Assembly: GCA_951213105.1 (NCBI GenBank)
Contig: OX578136.1
Location: forward strand, 153,243,178 to 153,307,177
Reading direction: 5' to 3'
Length of the DNA stretch: 64,000 nt
Source: Amaurobius ferox
Lineage: Eukaryota; Arthropoda; Arachnida; Araneae; Amaurobiidae
Shown here: piece by piece, positions 1 to 12,346 of the stretch
Numbering within the stretch: the first letter of the stretch is position 1
Layout of the letters: each line of letters opens with the position of its first letter
Notes under the pieces: generated by a model
The model's database searches: none
Told to the model about the DNA's origin: nothing
Seen by the model: the letters and a program-made list of their open reading frames with translations, nothing else
Translations under genes and position numbers: made by a program

Positions 1-736
1 AAGTTGGCGACATTCCGCCAAATTCGTCGCCAGAATCTCGCCAAGCGTTATGGATGAAGAAATAAGTTGTTCTTACAGCAGATAAATGACTATTAGCGTA
101 CAAATACAAAAGTATTACTCAAAGTATCTTTTTTCATGAATGGAACGAGCTAGATCCACGAGAATGAAGTCACCAAATTTATCGGATGATATTACATATG
201 AAATGTGAACATGTTTCTCAATAGGAAATATTTTTTTTTCATTTTATATGACTTTTTAATATTTTTTTTTAAAAATGTGCAATATCTCGATAACGGTTCA
301 TGTTAGCGTTCTAAAATGTATGTCAATCGTTTTCTAATGAAAAATTACATAAAAAATGTCTATGTGCGTAACTTAATTAGTGGTTTTCATTTTTTATGAT
401 TTTTTCAAAGTTTTATTTGAAAATTTAGGGGGGTTCTGAACATTCGATTACGTATAAAAACAATAGGCTTCCAGTGTTTACGGATTGTGATTTTTGCACC
501 AAATTTGGTTCGAATCGGTCCATTCGTTCGTCAGTTATCGTCTCCACAGCCTCACTGACACACACACACACATACTTTCACACACACACACACACACAGA
601 CATCACTTCAAAAATGTTTATTCGTGATCAGGGATGCTTGAAACGTGCTCTCCCGTCGAAAACTCGATTTCGAATTTTCGACCCCGTCACAATACTTTCC
701 TTATACATTATGTATATAAGGAAAGTAAAAAGAGGA
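1..736 (+). repeat. Family B hairpin-ended dispersed repeat, copy 1
   Basis: The left edge runs off the window. It opens with 'cgccaaattcgtcgcc'-type modules, continues through an AT-rich core, a CA microsatellite (about 558-599) and a conserved block ending in a near-perfect hairpin at 695-725 (CTTTCCTTATACAT / ATGTATATAAGGAAAG). The same order appears at 34.26-34.95 kb, and in reverse at 18.49-19.26 and 36.02-37.34 kb. A short Met-initiated reading frame at 494-751 lies across the microsatellite and is not a gene. Transposon class is unknown. Confidence 0.7.
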
Positions 737-750
737 TATAGAAAAAATTG

Positions 751-1008
751 ATTTTACATAAAAAATACATAAATATAGTATAGCAGATTTAAAAGATAAG
801 ATCACATTTTTAATGATAAGGCAGAATCGATATCTCAGTATTTTATTTCATCAGAGCTCTTCAATAGCAAATAAAACAGATTTTACATAAAAAATACATA
901 AATATAGTATAGCAGATTTAAAAGATAAGATCACATTTTTAATGATAAGGCAGAATCGATATCTCAGTATTTTATTTCATCAGAGCTCTTCAATAGCAAA
1001 TAAAACAG
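751..1008. repeat. Perfect 129-bp tandem duplication (2 copies)
   Basis: Two head-to-tail copies (751-879 and 880-1008) look identical by eye over all 129 bp, so the duplication is recent. Each copy is AT-rich without an open frame. The remaining stretch to about 1490 is AT-rich and I see nothing else in it. Confidence 0.9.
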
Positions 1009-1499
1009 TTTGCTGCACTGAATGAATTTGCAAGGTACCTGTAATAACTTTACAAATCTAACAAACAATGCTAATAATAATATTTTGTGGTATATCTATA
1101 TATTTCCATGCTACCATAGTTAATGATAATTCATTGTTGCTAAACTTTAATAATAACAAACCTGATTCAGTAATGCCATTTGCCTTTACTATGAGCAGAA
1201 TTCTAAAATTCGATTTCAGTTAGTTAAGTTTACATTACGTATTTAATTTGATGTTTGAGAGCAAGCAGTGAGTGGTTTTCATACTCTTAACCAGCAGTGA
1301 GAAATTTAATCTAGTAGCTAGCTGTACTATGAAATTAAAATAATTGGTTAGGAAAATGTCACAGTATTACAAGTTTATTATAGTTATATAATTTAGATAT
1401 TTACTTCCCATTTTCAAAACATAACATGAACGATGTGAGATTTTAAAATTGTGATGTTTACTGGTTCCAAAATTTTAGCAGGGAACCTCTGCATAAGGG

Positions 1500-1600
1500 C
1501 ACAGGTGAGCTAAACCGAGGCCAACGTAAACAGAGGCCAGATAGGCTTTTCATGACGTCACAAATTCCGGCTGCCTCACCTGAAACCAGTGTCTGAGTAA
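1500..1600. promoter_or_regulatory. GC-richer block with CRE palindrome, half of a distant inverted pair
   Basis: Contains the palindromic CRE TGACGTCA (1553-1560), an adjacent TTCCGG (ETS-like) and flanking CAGGTGAG / CTCACCTG inverted E-box repeats (1502-1509, 1575-1582). A diverged inverted copy lies at about 7075-7180. It could be an old promoter, or the terminal inverted repeats of a larger element that includes the hAT. No transcript is evident. 1600-2385 is AT-rich with no recognisable feature. Confidence 0.3.
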
Positions 1601-2385
1601 TTCAAACTAATGTACGTTCTTACGTTAGCTTGGAATTAATTTCATTTCCTATAGTTTAGCCGTTAACATATTTTTTCTTTTTACAAGATTGTAAATACAG
1701 TGAGACCTAACTGGGGAGGTTATTATCCTCAATTTATTGCAATTAGTAGCCTACTATAAATGACTATACTAAATTAATAAGTTACGTTGAAACTAGTCAT
1801 TCTTGAGAAATTTTATCACTTTACCAGATTTTATTGTGCAAGTTTTTAAATTTTATAATTTTTTTACTACTATGAAACAGTTTTGATGTTAATTTTAACA
1901 CTATATTTTTTAATTAATTAAAACATGGCTTTCCTTTCAAATTAATATTATAATGCAGGAAGAAAAAAGAACAATTCTGAAAATAGTATAATTATGCTTT
2001 TGTCCATATAAATTATTTGAATTACCCACTTGACTCCATACTAATTTTTTTAGGGGGGCGGGTAATAAACTCTATACTAAAAATATGAAAATGTAGGATT
2101 TGTATCAACAAATTTGTGAGGTGTATACATTACCGACTGACCCTGGTATTTTCTGCATATTTCAGTTATGCATCTTTTAACACACATCTTGACAAATATC
2201 TCCTCAACTTACTGTAGAAGCCAGGCCAAAAACTGGATATCATTCACATTTAAATAGATCTGAGTGACATTATCTATTGTATGAGTTACATAACTATTAA
2301 AAATACATTTTTGCAATTTAATTAATCCCTCCGTATTTTGAAAATTTTATAAAATTAGTCTGCAAGAATGAAAGTAATCTGCGGC

Positions 2386-2517
2386 CACTGGCGGATCCAA
2401 GGGAGGGGGGAGGGCGAAGCCTTGAATTAACATGGAAAATTAAGAGAATAGTACTAGGAACTGAAGTCTGATTCCCCCTCCCCCCCCCCCCCTGAAAGAT
2501 TTCTGGATCTGCCAGTG
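2386..2517. mobile_element. Short hAT-like MITE (132 bp)
   Basis: The ends form inverted repeats: CACTGGCGGATCCA on the left and CACTGGCAGATCCA read inward from the right. The interior holds G- and C-runs and no coding capacity. CAGTGGCGGATCC-like termini are typical of hAT superfamily elements. The flanking 8-mers (TCTGCGGC / TCTGTCAT) match only partly, so the target duplication is decayed or the edge is slightly off. 2518-3881 is AT-rich intergenic DNA. Confidence 0.55.
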
Positions 2518-4087
2518 TCTGTCATATAAGAGCCTTTGAAACTTAGCTTTAAAAATGTAACACGGAAGATGTATTAAATTTTCATAGCTGCATTAATATG
2601 CAAATATTCTAAAACATATGTTTTATCCAAAGAAAAAATTTCAGCTGAAAATGCACTCGACAAAAAGAAATTATATTTTTTACGACTATAATTGAACAGA
2701 AATTTCACTCTTCAAAATAATTTTGCTCACCAGTGGCGAGTTGAAATTTTATGTTCTGTTTTATTGATATTCATTAAAAAGACAAAGTTTGATTTAACTA
2801 AGTTTCCGGTTATGGGTTAATGTTATTAATGAGAAAATAGAGCTTACCTTTAAAAATATTTTGGAACTTGCTAGTTCCAGGTATTAATAAAACTCACTTT
2901 CTTTTTAGTTCTTCATTAGTAGGAAATTTAAAGCTGCTAACTTTGGAACCATTTTTATAATAAAACAACCAGGAACAACACAAGCACTTGGCATTTTTAG
3001 TTATTAAAATTCAATGAATTATAATAAAAATTAAATAATTTAAAAATAATAAACGAAATATAAAAGTAAGCCTTAAATCTGTTACGAACAATATAATATT
3101 AAATGTACTTCTTTATGAAAGTACTAAATAAGTTTTACATTTGAATATACAACAGAACATGATCTTTAGTCATGAAAAAACCCGCAAGAAATCTAACTAC
3201 TATGTTCAGGTTTTTCATATACGCTAAACAATAGAGTTAGGTCACTAGGATTTAGCTTAAATATATGCAGCCACTGCTATTAATACTCCAAATTCCATAA
3301 CAAACAAAGTAAGGAGCATATAATACACGCCACATTCACAATTCCAAGATAAACTGCACATCAGACAAAATAAAATATCGATGGCAAAAAATTTCTGAAT
3401 AATAAATAAATGTAAGTGCAGCCAGTAAATAAACAAGCTAAACGCTTTTTGAATAGAAAATGTTTTGAGATAGAATTCAATATTCACATATGCTATGAAC
3501 ATTAAATGAAAACAAATACAAATTAAAGGCTTACCGACAGAAATTACGTAAAACAATAACGTATGCATAGAAAGACAGTCAAAGCTTTAATAAATGATAA
3601 AATGCAAATGTATAAAACACGATAAATAGCAAAACTTTGCCCCTACCTTTCCGTTAACATGTATTACGAGCATTGAATGACGAGGCTTAAACGATGATGC
3701 AAGAAAAATGATAAAAACTGCAAAAATTACCCCCAAAATTTAATTTTTTTTTGGCAGCGACTGTCAGAAACATTAACGAACACATAGTAAAACATGCATA
3801 CCTGTAATGGCTATCAAATGATTAAAAAGTATCCAATCTTCTAGAGATACCCTATGCGACGCCAACGTAAATAATGTATTAGTCTATGGCAGGGGTCGGC
3901 AACCTATTGAAACGGAAGAGCCAAAAGTTACAATTTACAAAATTTCCCAATTTTTAAAGAGCCACTAAAAATTTTCGTTTCAATATTATTGTATTTGCTT
4001 ATATATATTGGATTTTGATTTAAAAAAAACGGCTTTAAATACGGAATAATATTTATTCATATAAAAACACAAATATAGATAGTTACA

Positions 4088-6415
4088 TCAATGGGAGCAT
4101 TGGCTTTGCATGCCTTTTGAAAGTTTGATTAAATCTGGCTTATAACTTGTTATTTTAAGTTTCAAGCACGACTCTAGATTTTTATTTGTTAGTTGACTTC
4201 TAACTTTACTTTTTATTATATTCATGCAAGAGAACGCTTGCTCGCACGAATATGTCGACTCGAAGATCGCCAGCACTCCATATGCCAAGTTCTTCACCTC
4301 ACTGTAGCATTCTGGAAGACTATTCCATACGCCGAATATGAGGGCCTCAACTCTAGGAATTTCTTTTAGAGCTGTCCACTTGTGCTGCGCGATATGCATG
4401 CATTTCTGGATCCCCAACTCTTCCAACTGGCTCTTGAGTTCTGTGAACTTGCCACTCCACAAGTCTTTCCTTTTCAAATCTAGCAATTGCGTTTGGAGCG
4501 ATCCAGCATCAATTCCAAATGGCTCAATGTTGATCTCATTTGCATTTGTGTTGAGAGGATTTACTATGAACGCGAGAGAGTACTTTTGTTTGTTTTGAAT
4601 TGCTCGAATCTCAGCGAATCCATCCTTCATGTTTTTTAAAGCTAGGCTGAAGTAATTCGTGTCAATAGTTGCATTGGTCTCATCGCGATATTGCTTCAGA
4701 TTTTTAAAATGAAGTAATTTACCGCTTTCCATGTCTTCAACAAAAAGAAGTAATTTTTTTTTCGAAACAAACTACTTCTTCAAGCAAGGCGTAGGCTGGG
4801 TTGCCCTTTCCTTGCAGTTTTAGATTTAGTTCATTTAGTTTCATTGTGGTATCTACCATGAAGTTGAATTTTTGCAGCCATTTGTCTTCTTCCAATTCGG
4901 GATGATCAGTGCTTTTTTCATTAAGGAATATTTTTATTTCACTCAAGCACAAAGCAAAACGTTGCAATACGTTACCTCTGGAAAGCCATCGCACTTAATT
5001 GTGCAGAAGTAGGTCAGAAAACTGGCTATCTATTTCTGCAAGGAAATCTTTAAACTGGCGATGGTAGAGTGCTTTTGCCAAGATGCTGTTAATAATCTTA
5101 ATTACCAAGTTCATGACCTCAACTATTTCGACCGGAAATGTTTGGGCACAAAGCGCTTCTTGATGAATTATGCAGTGAAACGTTAGAATTTAGTGGTTTA
5201 TTTTTTCTGAAGAATTGATGTTACCCCTCTATGTATTCCTGTCATACTTCTGGCTCCATCAGTTGCTATAGAAACGATTTTATTTATATCGATTCCATTG
5301 TCTTCCAGGCATTTTTGCACAGCATTTCCTGTATCTTCTCCACGAGTTTGCCCTGAGAGCGGTAGCAATCCTAGCAGTTCTTCTTTTGGACCTTGGGACG
5401 ACATATACCTGACGAAAAGGGTAACTTGTGCCGTGTCTTTTATGTCCCAAGACTCAAGTGATAAGGCAGAAGCCAGTTGAATGTCTTCCACTTGCATATG
5501 TGTTACATTTGAAGACATTTTAGCAGTTCTATCTTGTACTGTTTTAGCAGATAATGGCAAATCTTTGATTTTTTTCATGATTTCTGCTTTGTTTTTAAAA
5601 TCACGAAACAGTTCTCCAGATGCACGTATAAAACAATCTTTGACGTACTCACCATCTGTGAATGGTTTTCCTCTTTTTGCAATTTCTAATGATACTGCAA
5701 AGTTTGCCAGATTTACATTATTGGAAGATTGCGCCCAGTTACTTAGCATGGAACTTGACTGTTGTTGTTTTTTTGGAGCTCCTCAACAGCTTTTTTTCGT
5801 GCGTCACCGGTTGGATATTTACCAGCAAACTGGGTATATTTTGTAGTGAAGTGTCTCTCCAAATTTGACTTCTTATTGTGTTGTTGTTGTTGAGACCCAG
5901 ACCGTCCGACCTACCAGAAAGGTGTAAGGTAACTGTATGGACGGCCGGGAAGTGCCACCCAATTTAGACCGGAACCCAGTGGGGGAGGCATCCACAGGGA
6001 CCGTACCCTCCTTCCCCTACCACCAACCTCTCGGAAGGACTTACGGACCCACATGTTTAACGTGATCGTACTCCGCATGAACACGGCGGCATTTGTGGCA
6101 GCGTGCAAATCTAGCGCGCAAACCACGGGGATACCGCACCCGAGATGGCCAACAGCACGCGGCGTTCCGAGGTGGTCACCCACCAAGTACTAACCGCGCC
6201 CGATGCTGCTTCACTTCGGTGATCTAACGAGAACCGGTGTTTTCAGCACGGTACGGCCGTTGGCCCGACTTCTTATTGTGTGCGAGTTTTTCGTGGCAAA
6301 TGAAACAAGTCGGAAGGCCATCTGTGTTGCATATGAATGCAAACGACTCCGTCCAATCCTGATTGAATTCTCGGTTTTCTTCTTCAGTTCTTCTCTTTCC
6401 TTTACCAGATGCCAT
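4088..6415 (-). pseudogene. Disrupted hAT transposase (GTF2IRD2/ZBED-like)
   Basis: The transposase runs from Met at 6415 to a stop at 4088 but is in several pieces. The N-terminal piece has a CxxC...H BED-like zinc finger (CFICHEKLAHNKKS), and the last expected His of the 'RHFTTKH' motif reads Tyr. A SINE interrupts it at 5881-6266 right after the NKKS codons. After the SINE the frame resumes, then shifts near 5760. The 5749-5198 piece carries the first catalytic block ([10 protein letters not shown], Asp of DDE). More damage lies at 5198-4994 and 4737. The C-terminal piece holds the hAT dimerisation motif STYSCEQAFSCMN with the conserved Glu. Domain order is normal, but no functional protein can be made. 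Confidence 0.9.
5881..6266 (-). mobile_element. 5S rRNA-headed SINE (SINE3 type), copy 1
   Basis: Flanked by a perfect 14-bp target duplication GACTTCTTATTGTG (5867-5880 and 6267-6280). On the minus strand the first ~119 nt (6264 down to 6146) follow eukaryotic 5S rRNA: GTTCTCGTTAGATCACCGAA, the A-box/IE region, GGGCGCGGTTAGTACTTGG and the C-box (GGTGGGTGACCACC). A ~260-nt body follows, then a (CAA)n-type tail, seen as TTG repeats on the + strand. Pol III transcription and LINE-mediated retrotransposition are inferred from the family. Open frames here are not genes. Confidence 0.9.
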
Positions 6416-6702
6416 AATGGCGCGGAGCTGAAAAAATGACTTTTTAAAATTTTACTTAGCTATCTAAAACGGCAAACAATTTATTTACCATTATTACTTC
6501 GTTAGCACGATCCTCAGATATGTAATTCAATTCTGTTACTGATTTTATTATATTATACGCGTACATACATTTAAGAAGATAATTCGCATCTAAATCGTAT
6601 TCTTCTTGAAACAACAAGCGAATAGACACGCAGAAACCGCAAGCGATTAAATTAACACACATGCAACGTAACGTCGACCGTGATATCCGAGGATGACTGA
6701 CT

Positions 6703-6733
6703 GACAACACGTCTAGAGCCTAGACGTGTTGTC
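6703..6733. other. Perfect 14-bp stem, 3-nt loop hairpin
   Basis: GACAACACGTCTAG, loop AGC, CTAGACGTGTTGTC. It lies inside the hAT element about 290 bp upstream of the transposase start, where subterminal transposase-binding or promoter sequences are expected. The function is unknown. Confidence 0.8.
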
Positions 6734-7074
6734 TAGACTCTAGACGGTGGCTGTTTGGGTGAGACGGAAATGAAATTCAATTGGCTGAAAGATAAACATG
6801 GTCACGGAGTCTCATCTCTAAGAACAAAACAATAGTTCAAATTTATCTCATCACGGTCATGTTAAGCGTAGCGATTTGAAATTAACGATTATGGAAATAG
6901 AAGCTATTGAGAAATAAGGTACTTAAAAATATATTTTCTTATTTTTTAAGGGTTTTGATAATAAAATATTAATTTTTTCGTATGGAACTGGAGAGCCGCA
7001 ACTTTACATCAAAAGAGCCACATGCGGCTCGCGAGCCGCAGGTTGCCGACCCCTGGTCTATGGTAAACATGATC

Positions 7075-7180
7075 ACGGTTTCAAATTTGCAAGCCGGAAA
7101 TCGTGACGTCGGATCACGTGACCGACCTAGCCTACCTGGCCCTGGCCTCCTTTTACATTGGCCCCGACTAAACCCAATAC
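7075..7180. repeat. Inverted diverged copy of the 1500-1600 block
   Basis: Read on the minus strand, it follows 1500-1600 through the run gccggaa-t-gtgacgtc, the ctggcctc block and ttggccccga. It contains GTGACGTC and a TCACGTGA E-box. It sits immediately outside the hAT right end. 7181-7385 shows nothing further. Confidence 0.5.
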
Positions 7181-7385
7181 ATTACTAAAGCAGCTATGGA
7201 CAGGAAGGCTCCGTCATGTTACATTCCGAAACCAACTACGTGGCGCTGATTCTGTAGGGAATTTGAGGAATAGGGATCTTGAGGGAAAATATTCAGTATT
7301 GTGTTTTGCTTGTGTAGTGTTGGTGTGTTAAAGAAAATCTGAGCACGTGGTAAGTTTTAATGATCATTAGTTCCTTTAATTTCGT

Positions 7386-7650
7386 TTAATCCTTCAATTT
7401 TCCTTTAATCGAGCGTTGTCCGAGGATTCGTATATCTTTTATTTGCATTTGATTCCTATATTTAGCATGTGCATAGCTATTCCTGTCTATTTTCGTTTGA
7501 TTCGGATATTTAGCACGTGCATAACTATTTCTTCCTATATTTAATGAGCATTTGATTCGTATATTTAACACGTGCATAACTATTCCTTTCTATTTTCGTT
7601 TGATTCGCATATTTAGCACATGCATAACTATTCCTTTCTATATTTAGCAC
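7386..7650. repeat. Degenerate ~60-bp minisatellite
   Basis: About four imperfect units each contain 'gattcg(t/g/c)atattta' followed by 'cacgtgcataactattcc'. The array spans roughly 7440-7640, with scattered units up to 7800. The short minus-strand frame across it is repeat-derived. Confidence 0.65.
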
Positions 7651-8039
7651 GTGGTAAGTTTTAATGAGTATTATTTCCTTTAATTTGAAGTTCTTGATGA
7701 TTATTATATTTGTGATTCGATCGATCGTTATCTGAGGATTCGTATATTTTCCGCACGTGCATAAGTAATCCTTTTTATTTGCATTTGATTCCTAAACAAG
7801 TAAATTTGATTCGTGACTAGTAAAACTTAATAAATTGAATTCAGCCTAGTGTTTCTATGCTTACTGATATTTAGGCGTTCTTTTGTAACTTAATTTTACC
7901 CGACCATTAGATTTCAATGATTACTGATATTTAAATTAACACTACAGTTTCTGATTTTAATTTTACCCGACGGTTAGATTTGTGTATGCGTGAATATATA
8001 ATAGTCTATAGATGAATACGACCGTGTGGTATTCACCCT

Positions 8040-8270
8040 GTTACAGCACTATATTTACCACTGCATAACTATTGCTGAATCAGACATGTAATTTTTACAA
8101 TAATATAACGCTATAAGAAATAGCTTCTAATAAATTTATAGTGCAAAATATTATTCTAGAGACTAAAGAATGCTATTTAAATTACCTCCTACTTGAATGC
8201 TGATTGCTATACATGAAGTATAATAATTTTTTCCTTAATTAATCATCTTGACTGACAGTTTTTAGTGACG
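8040..8270. repeat. Flank module M1 (left border of the satellite)
   Basis: The segment from 'catgtaatttttacaataat' to 'ttgactgacagttttt' recurs almost unchanged at 12738-12900 plus 13301-13340, on the far side of the satellite, and partly at 13578-13680. The satellite array therefore sits between direct repeats. 7651-8040 otherwise looks unremarkable. Confidence 0.7.
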
Positions 8271-8280
8271 TAATATTGAC

Positions 8281-11200
8281 GATGCTGACAGATTGCAAAA
8301 GTGGAAATTATTTTCACAATTAAACGATATATATGGAGGATCGCACACAAATGCCGTTTTTCGCGATACTGCTACAAAATAGCCTTTCATTTCATTAATA
8401 TTACGTTTGAGCAATAGTTTTTCTGTATAAAATACGAAATAATTATTAAAAAATTTGACGATGCTGACAGATTACAAAAGTGGAAATTATTTTTACAATT
8501 AAACGAAATATATAGAGGATCGCGCACAAATGCCGTTTTTCGCGATACTGCTGCAAAATAGCCTTTCATTTCATTAATATTACGTTTGAACAATAGTTTT
8601 TCTGTATAAAATACGAAATAATTATTAAAAAATTTGACGATGCTGAGAGATTGCAAAAGTGGAAATTATTTTCAAAATTTAACGAAATATATGGAGGATC
8701 GCGCACAAATGCCGTTTTTCGCGATACTGCTGCAGAACAGCATTTCATTTCACTAATATTACGTTTGAACATTAGTTTTACTGTATAAAATACGAAATAA
8801 TTATAAAAAAATTTGATGATGCTGACAGATTGCAAAACAGGAAATATAGTTACATAATGATCGCGCACATATGCCGTTTTTCGCGATACTGCTGCAAAAT
8901 AGCATTTCATTTGATGAATATTACGTGTGAACAATAGTTTTTCTGTATAAAATATGAAATAATTATAAGAAAATTTGGCGATGCTGACAGATTGCAAAAG
9001 TGAAAATTATTTTCACAATTAAACGAAATATATGGAGGATCGTGTACAAATGCCGTTTTTGTGATACTGCTGCAAAATAGCCTTTCATTTCATTAATATT
9101 ACGTTTGAACAATAGTTTTTCTGTATAAAATATGAAATAATTATAAAAAAATTTGACGATGCTGACAGATTGCAAAAGCGGAAATTATTTTCACACTTAA
9201 ACGAAATATAGGGAGGAACGCGCACAAATACCGTTTTTCGCGATTCTGCTGCAAAATAGCCTTTCATTTCATTAATATTACGTTTGAATAGTTTTTCTGT
9301 ATAAAATACGAAAGAATTATAAAAAAAATTGACGATGTTGACAGATTGCAAATGTGGAAATTATTTTCACAATTAAACGAAATATACGGAGGATCGCGCA
9401 CAAATGCCGTTTTTCGCGATACTGCTGCAGAACAGCATTTCATTTCACTAATATTACGTTTGAACATTAGTTTTACTGTATAAAATACGAAATAATTATA
9501 AAAAAATTTGATGATGCTGACAGATTGCAAAACTGGAAAAATAGTTTCATAATGATCGCGCACAAATGCAGTTTTTCGCGATACTGCTGCAAAATAGCCT
9601 TTCATTTCATTAATATTACGTTCGAACAATAGTTTTTCTGTATAAAATACGAAATAATTATTAAAAAATTTGACGATGCTGACAGATTGCAAAAGTGGAA
9701 ATTATTTTCACAATTAAACGAAATATATGGAGGATCGCGCACAAAAACCGTTTTTCGCGATACTGCTGCAAAATAGCCTTTCATTTTATTAATATTACGT
9801 TTGAATAGTTTTTCCGTATAAAATACAAAACAATTATAAAAAAAATTGACGATGCTGACAGATTGCAAAAGTGGAAATTATTTTCACAATTAAACGAAAT
9901 ATATGGAGGATCGCGCACAAATGCCGTTTTTCGCGATACTGCTGCAGAACAGCATTTCATTTCACTAATATTACGTTTGAACATTAGTTTTACTGTATAA
10001 AATACGAAATAATTATAAAAAAATTTGATGATGCTGACAGATTGCAAAACTGGAAAAATAGTTTCATAATGATCGCGCACAAATGCCGCTTTTCGCGATA
10101 CTGCTGCAAAATAGCATTTCATTTAATGAATATTACGTGTGAACAATAGTTTTTCTGTATAAAATATGAAATAATTATAAGAAAATTTGACTATGCTGAC
10201 AGATTGCAAAAGTGAAAATTATTTTCACAATTAAACGAAATATATGGAGGATCGTGTACAAATGCCGTTTTTCGTGATACTGCTGCAAAATAGCCCTTCA
10301 TTTCATTAATATTACGTTTGAACAATAGTTTTTCTGTATAAAATATGAAATAATTATAAAAAAATTTGACGATGCTGACAGATTGCAAAAGCGGAAATTA
10401 TTTTCACACTTAAACGAAATATAGGGAGGAACGCGCACAAATACCGTTTTTCGCGATTCTGCTGCAAAATAGTCTTTCATTTCATTAATATTACGTTTGA
10501 ATAGTTTTTCTGTATAAAATACGAAAGAATTATAAAAAAAATTGACGATGTTGACAGATTGCAAATGTGGAAATTATTTTCACAATTAAACGAAATATAC
10601 GGAGGATCGCGCACAAATGCAGTTTTTCGCGATACTGCTGCAAACATTTCATTAATATTACGTTTGAGTAGTTTTTCTGTATAAAATACGAAACAGTTAT
10701 AAAAAAATTGACGATGCTGACAGTTTGCAAAAGTGGAAATTATTTTCACAATTAAACGAAATATATGGAGGATCGCGCACAAGTGCCGTTTTTCGCGATA
10801 CTGCTGCAAAATAGCCTTTCATTTCATTAATATTACGTTTGAACAATAGTTTTACTGTATAAAATACGAAATAAATATAAAAAAATTTGATGATGCGGAC
10901 AGATTGCAAAACTGGAAAAATAGTTTCATAATGATCGCGCACAAATGCAGTTTTTCGCGATACTGCTGCAAAATAGCCTTTCATTTCATTAATATTACGT
11001 TCGAACAATAGTTTTTCTGTATAAAATACGAAATAATTATTAAAAAATTTGACGATGCTGACAGATTGCAAAAGTGGAAATTATTTTCACAATTAAACGA
11101 AATATATGGAGGATCGCGCACAAAAACCGTTTTTCGCGATACTGCTGCAAAATAGCCTTTCATTTTATTAATATTACGTTTGAATAGTTTTTCCGTATAA

Positions 11201-12285
11201 AATACAAAACAATTATAAAAAAAATTGACGATGCTGACAGATTGCAAAAGTGGAAATTATTTTCACAATTAAACGAAATATATGGAGGATCGCGCACAAA
11301 TGCCGTTTTTCGCGATACTGCTGCAGAACAGCATTTCATTTCACTAATATTACGTTTGAACATTAGTTTTACTGTATAAAATACGAAATAATTATAAAAA
11401 AATTTGATGATGCTGACAGATTGCAAAACTGGAAAAATAGTTTCATAATGATCGCGCACAAATGCCGCTTTTCGCGATACTGCTGCAAAATAGCATTTCA
11501 TTTAATGAATATTACGTGTGAACAATAGTTTTTCTGTATAAAATATGAAATAATTATAAGAAAATTTGACTATGCTGACAGATTGCAAAAGTGAAAATTA
11601 TTTTCACAATTAAACGAAATATATGGAGGATCGTGTACAAATGCCGTTTTTCGTGATACTGCTGCAAAATAGCCTTTCATTTCATTAATATTACGTTTGA
11701 ACAATAGTTTTTCTGTATAAAATATGAAATAATTATAAAAAAATTTGACGATGCTGACAGATTGCAAAAGCGGAAATTATTTTCACACTTAAACGAAATA
11801 TAGGGAGGAACGCGCACAAATACCGTTTTTCGCGATTCTGCTGCAAAATAGCCTTTCATTTCATTAATATTACGTTTGAATAGTTTTTCTGTATAAAATA
11901 CGAAAGAATTATAAAAAAAATTGACGATGTTGACAGATTGCAAATGTGGAAATTATTTTCACAATTAAACGAAATATACGGAGGATCGCGCACAAATGCC
12001 GTTTTTCGCGATACTGCTGCAAACATTTCATTAATATATACGATATATTTCATTATATAAAATACGAAATAAATATAAAAAAATTTGATGATGCTGACAG
12101 ATTGCAAAACTGGAAAAATAGTTTTATAATGAAACGAAATATAAGGAGGATCGTACACAAACGTCGTTTTTAGCGTTTTTAGGCTACTGTTGCAAAAAAT
12201 ACTTTCATTTCATTAATAATACTTTTGAACATCAGTTTTGTATATAAATCAAAATAATTCAATAAAATTTTAGTCGATGCAAATG
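8281..12285. repeat. Higher-order satellite: ~23 monomers of 162-179 bp, super-period 1379 bp
   Basis: The start motif gatgctgacagattgcaaaa recurs at 8281, 8460, 8639, 8818, 8980, 9158, 9334, 9513, 9675, 9851, 10030, 10192, 10371, 10547, 10713, 10892, 11054, 11230, 11409, 11571, 11750, 11926 and 12090. Monomers come in ~179-, ~176- and ~162-bp types; the short type lacks the 'aaacgaaatatatggagg' stretch. From 9675 the eight-step length pattern 176-179-162-179-176-166-179-162 repeats from 11054, giving a higher-order unit of 1379 bp. The last monomer (12090-12285) is diverged. Open minus-strand frames (65-143 codons) arise because two frames of each monomer lack stops; monomer lengths are not multiples of three, so these are not genes. 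Confidence 0.95.
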
Positions 12286-12287
12286 CG

Positions 12288-12346
12288 TTTTTCCCACATT
12301 AATTAGATAATCATTGGTTATCTCTCTTGTGACGTTGTGGGAAAAA
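12288..12346. other. Nested inverted repeat (cruciform-like)
   Basis: Outer arms TTTTTCCCACA (12288-12298) and TGTGGGAAAAA (12336-12346) enclose inner arms AGATAA (12305-12310) and TTATCT (12318-12323). It lies just beyond the last satellite monomer. Confidence 0.7.

Larger units (their letters stand above)
3890..7055 (-). mobile_element. hAT DNA transposon, 3166 bp, with perfect 8-bp target duplication
   Basis: The terminal inverted repeats begin CAGGGGTCGGCAACCT and end AGGTTGCCGACCCCTG. They are flanked on both sides by the identical 8-mer GTCTATGG (3882-3889 and 7056-7063), the hAT hallmark. The interior encodes a transposase on the minus strand that is now broken, and carries a 386-bp SINE at 5881-6266. 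Without the SINE the element would be about 2.77 kb. The TIR sequence resembles vertebrate and arthropod Charlie/SPIN-type hATs. Intact ends mean it could still be mobilised in trans. Confidence 0.95.

Noticed and set aside
3257..3568. 103-codon hydrophobic minus-strand frame resembling a membrane protein
   Set aside because: The residue mix (I, F, L, Y) is what AT-rich DNA gives by chance. No conserved motif, promoter or splice signal.
5911..6186. 91-codon frame, with relatives at 12928-13197 and 40363-40731
   Set aside because: All three lie wholly within SINE bodies with target duplications.
8387..12173. About 20 overlapping open frames of 60-143 codons with repeated FAAVSRKTAFVRDPP-like peptides
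   Set aside because: They are translations of satellite monomers. Monomer lengths of 162-179 bp do not keep frame, and the same peptides appear in shifted frames.
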